Positions 1-7,488 of a stretch of DNA of 64,000 nucleotides are shown one piece after another. Under the pieces are notes generated by a model. It did not search any database and was not told where the DNA came from. It was given only the letters and a program-made list of their open reading frames with translations. A program made the position numbers and the translations under genes. Numbering within the stretch: position 1 is the first letter of the stretch; every line of letters begins with the position of its first letter. The DNA comes from Allohahella sp002354735 (lineage in GTDB: Bacteria > Pseudomonadota > Gammaproteobacteria > Pseudomonadales > Oleiphilaceae): assembly GCF_047946665.1 (NCBI RefSeq), contig NZ_CP172312.1, positions 3,224,001 to 3,288,000 on the forward strand, in the 5' to 3' direction.

Positions 1-1149
1 GTCGATAACCTTCTCGGCCAGCAGCCGCGTTTCAGCCGTAGTATTGAAGAAGGCAATCCTGCCGTTTTCATCGCCGGTGACAAAGCCCTTTCGACGATGC
101 TCTGCGGACAGCGCGGTTACGTTGCCGGTGCCGGCTTCAAATGAACGAACTTTCTGCAGCGAGTACTTGTTCTTGTCGTCCCGCACCGGGAACCACTGGC
201 TGACATTTCCCGCAGAGTCGCTCACGAGCAGTGCAAAGTCGCCAAGCAGGAACTGGAGTTTGGTGACCGCAGCGCCGTCTGCCGACAGATCGACCTGGCT
301 CACCAGCTTCGCTTCCGATTTGCGTATATCGAACATCTGCAGAGCCCCATCCTCCAGCAGAACGTATAGCCAGCGACGGTCGGGACTTAGCAGGAGCTGT
401 TGTATGGCGCCATTGATTTCCGGCAGGGCGAGCTCAATCTCTGCCAGGCTGGATTCACCGGTCAGAAAGTTTTCTTCGAGTTCAAATGATTTGCCGAAGA
501 GCTCGTTATTAGCATTGGCGCCAATAAGCACGATGCCGTCATCGCTGCTGCGAGCGGCCACATGCAGCAAGGCCGCCCCAGCTGTTTCCAGTTCTACCGG
601 TGCTTCCAGGCCAGGATAACTGACCGTCGGAGCGATCGTTCGAACCAACTCGCCATCAGGCTGACTCTCGTAGCTGCTTTTATACTGGTGCTCAATGAGG
701 AGCGCTGTACCGTCGGAGAGACCGGCAACAAGTTGCTCATTACCCACCGAACCCTGATTGATGCTGGAAATCCGCACACCTCGCGGGACAGGCAAACGCT
801 CCTGCTTGATCACCACACCGTCATCGACTGCAAAGAAAACGACGCTGTCTTCCGTCAGTCTCATGCCGATCTCGCCCTGCTCCTCCATGGCGAGCCACCA
901 TGTCTGCTGGGCCTCTCCAGGCAAGGGATAGCTTGTGACTTCCTCGATCGACGCACTCTTGAACAGCGGTATGACTTCATACAGCAGGTAAAAGAAGATG
1001 AGCGAAACCGCGACGATGACGCTCATGCCACCTACGGCAACTGAGACGCTCGCCGCCTTATCCTTGAATGCCCTGCGCTTTCGATAGCGCTGCAGGGCTG
1101 GCGTGTCGAAATCAAGCTCCGGACTCGGTATCAGAGTCGGTTCAACCAT
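1..1149 (-). CDS. pstC: PstC, large-form phosphate ABC permease (N-terminal part)
   Basis: Inner-membrane permease subunit of the high-affinity phosphate importer. Only the first 383 codons are in the window; the gene runs off the left edge, so the permease core is not seen. A charged N-terminus (residues 1-33) is followed by one hydrophobic segment (about 36-57, containing SVIVAVSLIFFYLLYEV). A long periplasmic-type region follows, with repeated beta-rich strips such as DRRWLYVLLEDGALQMFD and DFALLVSDSAGNVSQW, typical of a beta-propeller. This matches the long PstC form of Pseudomonas-like bacteria and not the roughly 320-residue E. coli form. The ATG lies 42 bases after the TIGR03545-like gene, on the same strand. 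The call rests on this layout and the pstS gene nearby. Confidence 0.75.
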   Translation of the reverse strand, partial: MVEPTLIPSPELDFDTPALQRYRKRRAFKDKAASVSVAVGGMSVIVAVSLIFFYLLYEVIPLFKSASIEEVTSYPLPGEAQQTWWLAMEEQGEIGMRLTEDSVVFFAVDDGVVIKQERLPVPRGVRISSINQGSVGNEQLVAGLSDGTALLIEHQYKSSYESQPDGELVRTIAPTVSYPGLEAPVELETAGAALLHVAARSSDDGIVLIGANANNELFGKSFELEENFLTGESSLAEIELALPEINGAIQQLLLSPDRRWLYVLLEDGALQMFDIRKSEAKLVSQVDLSADGAAVTKLQFLLGDFALLVSDSAGNVSQWFPVRDDKNKYSLQKVRSFEAGTGNVTALSAEHRRKGFVTGDENGRIAFFNTTAETRLLAEKVID

Positions 1150-1191
1150 GTGCCAATTCTCCAGCTATGAAATTGCCCTTCATGCTCTGTC

Positions 1192-2886
1192 TCACAGTAG
1201 CTTCTCAAGACTACCAGCTCGCTCCCCGAGCAGCCCCTGCAGATCGACGAAGCCGCCTAACTGCTGCTCGAGCGCAGGCACGGTGTCGCCGAGCCTAGCC
1301 TGTACCTCGGTGCGCAAGCGCTGTTGTATCTCCGCCTGTTTCTTGCCGACAAGTCCCTTGACGGCGCCGCTGAACAGCTTATCCAGGCTCGTCTCCAGAC
1401 TAACCTTGGGGTTACTGGGATCACCCGTCGCTTGCATCGACATGCTGAAGCGATCCAGATCCTTCAGTGCGTCGAGCAGGGCCGCCTTCAGTGGCGCACT
1501 TTCGTTCTGTAGCAGGTTTGCAAGCTGGACCTCGAAGAACTCAGTGTCGACGTTGAGACTCAACTGACCATTACGGATTTCAGCCTTACTCGCCACCTCG
1601 AGAAGCGCTTGCGCCAGGGTAAGTGGGAAGTCTTCGTTATCGGAAAATGTGATATCTGAAATCGGCAGCTTCGCCATTTTAAGGCCAAAGGTATCGACGA
1701 AGTTCTGCGGATCGACATGGTTGAGCAGACCATTGAAGGTAATCCCACCAGCAGCGTTCTGCTGACTCTCCAGGAAGAGCTTGGCTGGCTTGCCCCAGAT
1801 ATCAGCGCGATCGGTCAGGTCAGTGAATTCGCCCGAAAATGGAATGGCCTTGCCTGGCGCAGGCACTTCGCCTGAAATGTTCAGCTTTTTCACAAGGAAC
1901 TTCGGCAGACCGTCGCTATAGTCGGTCGTATCTGGCGCGGCTGGACCGCTTTCGTTCGGAGTTTCGCTGCCATTCAGGTAAGGCTGAAGCTTGCCGTACC
2001 AGGTATAACCACTCTGGACCCAGCGGGCGAGATCATCGCCGAACAAGGTGCGGGCCAGCTCCTGAACAGAAGCCTGGTCGAGACCCACCATTGCCATAGT
2101 GCGCTCAACATCCTTGGCTGGCGCCTTCTGCAATTCTTTCAGCTGCGCCTGCAGCTCCTCAAGGTCAGTGTTGAAGTCGCCTCGCGCACTCTTGATCTGG
2201 GAGAGGTCTTGCTCGACCTCCTTTTTCACATTGAGCGCATCACCAGCAGCATTGAGGAAACCGAGCGGATCCTTGTTCTTTTTGACGGCCTTCAGTCGCG
2301 CCTTGTAGGCGTCAACCTTTTCCTGATCTGGCAGCTGCTCTATACGCGCCTTCCAGGCGGCCTTCTTTGCCTGGAGATTCTGCTCGAAAGCCTTGGCGAG
2401 CTTTGGCGTTTGTAGATCGGCCTTTTCAAGCAGGGCCTTTGGGTCCGGCATTTCCAGAACGGGCAGTTTGAAGTCGTTCTTGAGCTGTTCGACCAGTGGA
2501 CCTTTCTCATCTGGCGGCGGAGTCAGACCTGGGATGGCACCGCTTGTCTCGCGCGCCGTATTGAAGCGCATACCATCGACATTGGCCGTGTCCACGATGA
2601 CTTTCGTCTTCAGCAGCGCGGAAAGATCGAGATTGGCGTCGATGAATTCAGCCTGAAACGCATTGCGCATCGGTGTGCCGGGATTTGTGACGGTAAGACC
2701 GTTCAGCGTAGCGCCCACTGGATAGAATCGAATGTCGACCGATTCAACCTCCACCTTGGCCTTCACTTGCTTGCTGCCTTCGCTCTCGATCACATACTTT
2801 GCAATCACATCGATAAAGACCAAGGCAAGAACGATGAGCAGTACAACCAGTGCAAGAACGTACCCAAGAATTTTGAGAGCTTTCAT
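1192..2886 (-). CDS. TIGR03545-like membrane-anchored protein of unknown function
   Basis: Protein of 564 residues with one N-terminal transmembrane anchor (ILGYVLALVVLLIVLALVF) and a large periplasmic domain. The segment after the anchor (VESVDIRFYPVGATLNGLTV, then GMRFNTARETSGA) is the AsmA/DUF748-like strand pattern that marks the TIGR03545 family of uncharacterised proteins from outer-membrane bacteria. A lysine/glutamate-rich helical stretch in the middle (about residues 150-260) looks like a coiled coil. I place the start at the ATG preceding KALKILGY; an in-frame codon 30 bases upstream would add ten polar residues before the anchor. The family is often found beside a DUF2062/TIGR03546 gene, but no such partner is here. 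Instead it sits between pstS and pstC, which is unusual for a pst locus. Confidence 0.7.
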   Translation of the reverse strand: MKALKILGYVLALVVLLIVLALVFIDVIAKYVIESEGSKQVKAKVEVESVDIRFYPVGATLNGLTVTNPGTPMRNAFQAEFIDANLDLSALLKTKVIVDTANVDGMRFNTARETSGAIPGLTPPPDEKGPLVEQLKNDFKLPVLEMPDPKALLEKADLQTPKLAKAFEQNLQAKKAAWKARIEQLPDQEKVDAYKARLKAVKKNKDPLGFLNAAGDALNVKKEVEQDLSQIKSARGDFNTDLEELQAQLKELQKAPAKDVERTMAMVGLDQASVQELARTLFGDDLARWVQSGYTWYGKLQPYLNGSETPNESGPAAPDTTDYSDGLPKFLVKKLNISGEVPAPGKAIPFSGEFTDLTDRADIWGKPAKLFLESQQNAAGGITFNGLLNHVDPQNFVDTFGLKMAKLPISDITFSDNEDFPLTLAQALLEVASKAEIRNGQLSLNVDTEFFEVQLANLLQNESAPLKAALLDALKDLDRFSMSMQATGDPSNPKVSLETSLDKLFSGAVKGLVGKKQAEIQQRLRTEVQARLGDTVPALEQQLGGFVDLQGLLGERAGSLEKLL

Positions 2887-3006
2887 CGAATGGTCCACAT
2901 TAGCTGTTTGGCGCACATGCTAACAAAAAATTCACCCATACTCCCTTTTATTCCATTCCGGCAGGCATGACTGCAGCGGATACTCTTCAGCCCCCGCAGT
3001 AGATAT

Positions 3007-3043
3007 CAAAAATCCGGCACCCAGTGAGACTGAATGCCGGATC
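3007..3043 (-). terminator. Rho-independent terminator after pstS
   Basis: On the minus strand ATCCGGCA pairs with TGCCGGAT across a 15-base loop that itself holds CAGT/ACTG, followed directly by TTTTT. It lies 24 bases past the pstS stop codon and before the TIGR03545-like gene. It should lower expression of the downstream pst genes relative to the binding protein. Confidence 0.85.
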
Positions 3044-3067
3044 GACTTCCGCGAGCTGAGCTGGAGT

Positions 3068-4039
3068 TTACTTGCTGATATCGCCCATGACCCTTGCCAC
3101 GACTGCCGCCGGGAGCGGCACGTAACCATCTTTCACGACCACTTCCTGACCCTGCTTCGAAAGAACCAGCTTGAGGAACTCGCCAGTTATGGGTTCGAGT
3201 GGCTTGTTCGGCGCCTTGTTGACATAAACATAGAGGAAACGTGACAGTGGGTACTGACCGGTCGCAGCATTCTGGTGAGTAGCGTCAATGTACTTTCCAC
3301 CCTCCTTCTTCGCCAGCGGCACCGTCTTCACGCTCGCGGTTCGATAGCCGATGCCTGCGTAGCCCAGGCCATTGAGCGACTCTGAGACACCCTGCACCAC
3401 CGAGGCTGAGCCAGGCTGTTCATTAACGCCATTCTTGAAATCGCCCTTGCACAGCGCTTCTTCCTTGAAGTAGCCATAGGTGCCGGATACCGAATTGCGG
3501 CCATAAAGCTGCAATTGCTGACCGCCGAGCCTACCGGTTACGCCCAGATCTCCCCAGGTATTTACCGGCTTGTCGAAGCCGCACTTCCTGGTCGCAGAAA
3601 AAGCGGCATCGACTTCAGCTATGGTCATGCCTTCGATTGGATTGTCCTTGTGAACGAACACTGCAAGCGCATCGATAGCCACAGGGACGGCTGTCGGCTT
3701 GTAACCATGACGACTCTCAAAAGCCTGCATTTCGTTGTCTTTCATCTTTCGGCTCATTGGACCGAAATTCGCAGTACCTTCGGTCAGTGCCGGCGGCGCA
3801 GTCGACGAGCCTGCAGCCTGAATCTGCACGTTGACGTTGGGATACAACCGCTTGAAATCTTCAGCCCAGAGCGTCATCAGGTTGGCAAGCGTGTCAGAAC
3901 CTACGCTTGAAACCGTGCCGGAAATGCCACTGGCCTTTTTGTAGACTGGCAGCTCCGGATCGACCTGTGCATGGCTCGCCGCAGAGGCAGAAATCAGTGC
4001 AGTAGCTGTAAGTGCGCGAGCGAATCTTTTCATGATCAT
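3068..4039 (-). CDS. pstS: PstS, phosphate-binding protein
   Basis: Periplasmic substrate-binding protein of the Pst phosphate importer, 323 residues. The start is the ATG seven bases after GGAG, giving [17 protein letters not shown] and a signal peptide that ends at ASHA. Phosphate-contact motifs of the family are visible: [10 protein letters not shown], the [11 protein letters not shown] loop, SRKMKDNE, and [14 protein letters not shown]. The E. coli-like core is complete and ends in [10 protein letters not shown]. The gene is the first of the minus-strand pst cluster. It is preceded by a PhoB-type promoter and followed by a terminator, the usual arrangement for making much more binding protein than permease. 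Confidence 0.95.
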   Translation of the reverse strand: MIMKRFARALTATALISASAASHAQVDPELPVYKKASGISGTVSSVGSDTLANLMTLWAEDFKRLYPNVNVQIQAAGSSTAPPALTEGTANFGPMSRKMKDNEMQAFESRHGYKPTAVPVAIDALAVFVHKDNPIEGMTIAEVDAAFSATRKCGFDKPVNTWGDLGVTGRLGGQQLQLYGRNSVSGTYGYFKEEALCKGDFKNGVNEQPGSASVVQGVSESLNGLGYAGIGYRTASVKTVPLAKKEGGKYIDATHQNAATGQYPLSRFLYVYVNKAPNKPLEPITGEFLKLVLSKQGQEVVVKDGYVPLPAAVVARVMGDISK

Positions 4040-4151
4040 TATGTATCTCCGTAGTAATCGGGTAGCGGCCCATGTTGTAACCACCGACTGTACGTCTTCA
4101 TTCGGACGACCAGTCTGTCATAAAAATGCAATAAAAGCCGAGAACAGCGCG

Positions 4152-4185
4152 ATTCTATTTCAACTTTATGACAGTAATGTTACAG
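4152..4185 (-). promoter_or_regulatory. Pho box and -10 element of the pstS promoter
   Basis: Reading the minus strand, CTGTAAC-ATTA-CTGTCAT (4168-4185) is a two-repeat PhoB site with the standard 4-base spacer. Ten bases further comes TAGAAT (4152-4157), one mismatch from the sigma-70 -10 consensus. PhoB boxes take the place of the -35 element at about this spacing, so pstS should be induced by phosphate starvation. Confidence 0.9.
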
Positions 4186-4264
4186 CTCGCTAGCGTAGCG
4201 GAAGGCTTGCCTGCCAGTTAAACTGCCCTCAATCCAGTGCAAGCCTCAACAAGCGGAAAATAAT

Positions 4265-4660
4265 ATGGCCCCTCACGATTCAAGCAGATCTGAACAAAAC
4301 CTGGCCCTCAGAGTGACAGCCACGGACGGCGATACCAATCAGGATGGCGATATCTTTGCAGGTTGGGTGGTCGCCAAGATGGATCTGGCTGCGGCGAGTC
4401 TTGCCGGCCGGGTATCGCGAGGCCGAACAGCCACTGTTGCGATCAAGCAGACGGATTTCCTTTCACCAGTGCGGAAAGGCGGTGAGCTCTCCTGCTATGC
4501 CAACATCATAGAAATCGGCAAGAGTTCAATTCATATTTCTGTAGAAGCCTGGACCAGAGACAAGCACCGACAGGAGTTCAGGAAGGTCACCGAAGGCGTA
4601 TTCGTCATTGTGGCAATTGACGAAGATGGCCGGATCCGTCAAGTGCCACGCTCAGGCTGA
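4265..4660 (+). CDS. yciA: YciA-type acyl-CoA thioesterase
   Basis: Hot-dog-fold thioesterase of 131 residues that hydrolyses acyl-CoA esters in the cytoplasm. The family signature is clear: a DTNQDGDIFAGWVVAKMDLA stretch supplies the catalytic acidic residue on the central helix. GRTATVAIKQTDFLSPVRKG and SIHISVEAWTRD correspond to the paired strands of the fold. Length matches E. coli YciA (132). It is divergent from pstS and shares a 225-base intergenic region with it; the Pho box there faces pstS. A GCGGAA sequence eight bases before the ATG can serve as ribosome binding site. Substrate preference cannot be told from sequence. Confidence 0.88.
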   Translation: MAPHDSSRSEQNLALRVTATDGDTNQDGDIFAGWVVAKMDLAAASLAGRVSRGRTATVAIKQTDFLSPVRKGGELSCYANIIEIGKSSIHISVEAWTRDKHRQEFRKVTEGVFVIVAIDEDGRIRQVPRSG

Positions 4661-4668
4661 CGTCGCCA

Positions 4669-6879
4669 TCAAGCCGGCTCGAGCTTGGCCATTGAAAGGA
4701 TGAGCCACTTTGTCGCACTCGTTTTGGACTGATCATCAGGCAGCTGCTCGAATTTCACCTGTATCCTCGCATGTGCACCATCGCCTTCAAAATTCAGGAC
4801 GGTACCTTCTCCAAACTTGCTGTGCCGGACCCGACTGCCCAGGCCTGGCATAAATACGCCTGAGTCGACATTCGGCCTCATGTGCGCCGCCTGTCCCGGC
4901 AAGCTGTCAAAGCGGGCGCGTTGACCGAACATCGGCTTGGTAACCACTGAATGCAGCCGCACTTCCTGCAGGCACTCAGTCGGGATTTCCCGCACGAAAC
5001 GTGACACTGGATTGTATTTATCCTGACCATACAGTCTTCGGCATTCGGCGAAGGTCAACACCAGTTTATTCATGGCCCGGGTGACACCGACATAACAGAG
5101 GCGGCGCTCCTCTTCCAGGCGCCCGACTTCCTCAAGTGACATCGAGTGCGGAAACAGACCTTCTTCCATACCCACCAGAAAGACGAGCGGAAATTCCAGA
5201 CCCTTTGCGCTGTGTAGAGTCATGAGCTGAACGGCATCCTGCTCTTCATTAGCCTGCTGCTCCCCGGCGTCGAGCGCGGCATTGGCGAGGAACTCAGCCA
5301 GCGGCTCATCTGCGCTTTCGTCGTATTCGGCAACTGCATTGACCATTTCCTGCAGGTTTTCACGGCGCATTTCACCCTTGTCGCCCTTTTCGTTCGCGTG
5401 AAACTGGAGCAGGCCTGATTTGTCGAGCACCGCCGCGACCAGCTTTTTCAGGCTCAGCTCGGTCGATAACTGCTGAAGCTCGATGATCACTTCAACGAGC
5501 TGAGCCAGACCCTTTTGCGCCTTTCCACGAATCTCGCCACGCTGGAGCAAATCGATACTCGCTTGCCAGAGCGAGCCACCACCTGAGGCACTTTCCTCGC
5601 GAATCTGAGCCAGTGTTTTCGCACCAATGCCTCGCGGTGGAATATTCACAATCCGCTCGAACGCTGCGTCGTCCTGAGGCAGACGCAGCAGCCGCAGATA
5701 TGCCAGGGCATTGCGAATTTCAAGGCGGTCGTAAAAGCGCAGTCCGCCGTAGACGCGATAGGCCACACCATGCCTGACCAGCGCCTCCTCGATAACCCGC
5801 GACTGGGCGTTGGAGCGATACAGAATGGCGATGTCCTGCAGCGCCCGCGCCTGCGTCAGCGCTGTCTGTATCGTTTCAACGATGTAATTGGCCTCATCCT
5901 GCTCGTTGAAAGCGGCATATACATCTATGGGCTCGCCATCACCAGCGTCTGTCCACAAGAACTTGCCCAGACGCGAGGGATTATTATTGATAACTGCGTT
6001 GGCGGCTTTCAGGATGTTGCCAGTCGAACGATAGTTCTGTTCCAGCCGCACCACTTCCGTCGAGCCCATATCACTCTGGAACGACAGGATGTTTTCGATT
6101 TTGGCGCCACGCCAGCCATATATGGACTGGTCGTCATCTCCCACGACAGTCACAGCGGCCTGCTGCCCGGCCAGCACCCTGAGCCAGGCATATTGAATGG
6201 TGTTGGTGTCCTGAAACTCATCCACGAGCAGGTGGCGGAAGCGCTGCTGGTAGCGGGCGAGGATCGCTGGTTGTTGCCGCCATAGCTCATGACTTCGCAG
6301 CAGGAGCTCGCCGAAATCCACGATCCCTGCTTTCAGGCAGGCCTTTTCGTAAGCCAGGTAGATGCGCTTCATTGTCGCCTGCCAGATACGGTCACCTTCC
6401 GGCACACTGGCGGCGCGCAGCCCCTCATCCTTTTGCTTGTTGATGAAGCCGGCCGCTTCGCGCGGCGCGAAGCTGGCTTCATCGATCTGCAGCTCTCTGA
6501 TTACACGTTTGACCAGCCTGAGCTGGTCATCGGAATCGATGACCTGAAAATTTTCGGGTAGGCCGGCCTCTTTCCAGTGGTATCGCAGCAGACGATGCGC
6601 GATGCCGTGAAAAGTCCCGACCCAGAGGTTTCTCACCGGCCCTGACAGCATTGGCTCTAGCCGATGTCGCATTTCGCGCGCTGCCTTATTCGTAAAGGTG
6701 ACGGCAAGCACCTCCTGCGGCTGCAGGCCCTGCGCCCTCATGACATAAACGATGCGATGAACGAGCACACGGGTCTTGCCGCTGCCGGCGCCGGCCAGCA
6801 CGAGCAGATGCTGACTGTCCGAAGTAACGGCTTCGCGTTGCGGGCCGTTCAGGCCGTCGACGATCTGACTGATATCCAT
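4669..6879 (-). CDS. uvrD: UvrD, DNA helicase II
   Basis: Superfamily 1 3'-5' DNA helicase acting in nucleotide excision repair and mismatch repair. The protein has 736 residues (E. coli 720). Motifs in order: Q motif NGPQREAV, Walker A LAGAGSGKT, motif Ia AVTFTNKAA, motif II VDEFQDTN, motif III VVGDDDQSIYGWRGA, motif IV LEQNYRS, motif V LMTLHSAKGLEF, motif VI YVGVTRAM. The C-terminal FGEGTVLNFEG segment is the Tudor-like RNA-polymerase-binding domain of UvrD/PcrA. The chosen ATG gives MDISQIVDGLN, matching MDVSYLLDSLN of E. coli; a TTG 24 bases upstream would add eight residues. A LexA box lies 40 bases upstream. Confidence 0.95.
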   Translation of the reverse strand: MDISQIVDGLNGPQREAVTSDSQHLLVLAGAGSGKTRVLVHRIVYVMRAQGLQPQEVLAVTFTNKAAREMRHRLEPMLSGPVRNLWVGTFHGIAHRLLRYHWKEAGLPENFQVIDSDDQLRLVKRVIRELQIDEASFAPREAAGFINKQKDEGLRAASVPEGDRIWQATMKRIYLAYEKACLKAGIVDFGELLLRSHELWRQQPAILARYQQRFRHLLVDEFQDTNTIQYAWLRVLAGQQAAVTVVGDDDQSIYGWRGAKIENILSFQSDMGSTEVVRLEQNYRSTGNILKAANAVINNNPSRLGKFLWTDAGDGEPIDVYAAFNEQDEANYIVETIQTALTQARALQDIAILYRSNAQSRVIEEALVRHGVAYRVYGGLRFYDRLEIRNALAYLRLLRLPQDDAAFERIVNIPPRGIGAKTLAQIREESASGGGSLWQASIDLLQRGEIRGKAQKGLAQLVEVIIELQQLSTELSLKKLVAAVLDKSGLLQFHANEKGDKGEMRRENLQEMVNAVAEYDESADEPLAEFLANAALDAGEQQANEEQDAVQLMTLHSAKGLEFPLVFLVGMEEGLFPHSMSLEEVGRLEEERRLCYVGVTRAMNKLVLTFAECRRLYGQDKYNPVSRFVREIPTECLQEVRLHSVVTKPMFGQRARFDSLPGQAAHMRPNVDSGVFMPGLGSRVRHSKFGEGTVLNFEGDGAHARIQVKFEQLPDDQSKTSATKWLILSMAKLEPA

Positions 6880-6918
6880 GTTCAAAATGTTCGGCCCGTT
6901 CAATCGGCAAAGGACGCA

Positions 6919-6934
6919 CTGTACAAAAACACAG
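6919..6934 (-). promoter_or_regulatory. LexA (SOS) box upstream of uvrD
   Basis: CTGT and ACAG are separated by eight AT-rich bases (CTGT-ACAAAAAC-ACAG), a full match to the gammaproteobacterial LexA consensus CTGT-N8-ACAG. It is 40 bases before the uvrD start. E. coli uvrD is a known SOS gene, so the placement is sensible. Function is inferred. Confidence 0.75.
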
Positions 6935-7088
6935 CGCTACTTGTAAATGGGTTTGACTCGTCTACTTTTTTAGCTGCCGTTTCCCAGTTTATGTTGTAAA
7001 GTTACCTCGGGCATTGAGCAAGTGCCCTGAGTTCTGTACGACACATACGATTTTGACCAATTACAATAACAGGCAGCATCGCACTCTT

Positions 7089-7307
7089 ATGACACAAACT
7101 ACAGACTTTGCTTCGAACCTCTTCGCGGACTTTCAGAAGTCCTCCTCCAAAATGAACAGCGACGATCCTTCAGCCGATGAAGGTGGACGCAAGGACCGGC
7201 CAAGCGCCACGCGCAAGCTCGAAACACGTCGAGCCATTGAAGACTACATGGAGCTCAAGCGGCTTCACACCAGCACTGACGACTACGCCTTCGATTTCGA
7301 CGAGTAG
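7089..7307 (+). CDS. Small acidic protein, PA3496-like
   Basis: Predicted 72-residue soluble protein with a polar, low-complexity first half and a charged helical end (TRKLETRRAIEDYMELKRL, then DDYAFDFDE). The pattern of arginine/glutamate-rich helix plus an acidic aromatic tail resembles the PA3496 family, which databases call putative envelope integrity proteins; its biochemical role is unknown. The ATG start is preferred over an in-frame TTG 75 bases upstream, because the extra residues do not look conserved. The ribosome binding site is weak. It stands alone between uvrD and the alcohol dehydrogenase. Confidence 0.55.
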   Translation: MTQTTDFASNLFADFQKSSSKMNSDDPSADEGGRKDRPSATRKLETRRAIEDYMELKRLHTSTDDYAFDFDE

Positions 7308-7488
7308 CTCCGTCGCGACCGTTCGATGACTATCCGATCGGTCGCCCTCCCAATGGCTTCTGGCTGCGCAGACATTTTACCTGCTGGTAGACTCATCCTC
7401 GCGCAGCCGCGAAGACGGCCTGTGCTTCTTTCGGCCTGCTCCGGAGCGACACGTACGATCTGACAAATACAACAACAAAGGTCTCAAG

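Noticed and set aside
4115..4121. Second CTGTCAT near pstS as a further Pho box
   Set aside because: It is a lone half-site in the opposite orientation, with no second repeat at the required 11-base period.
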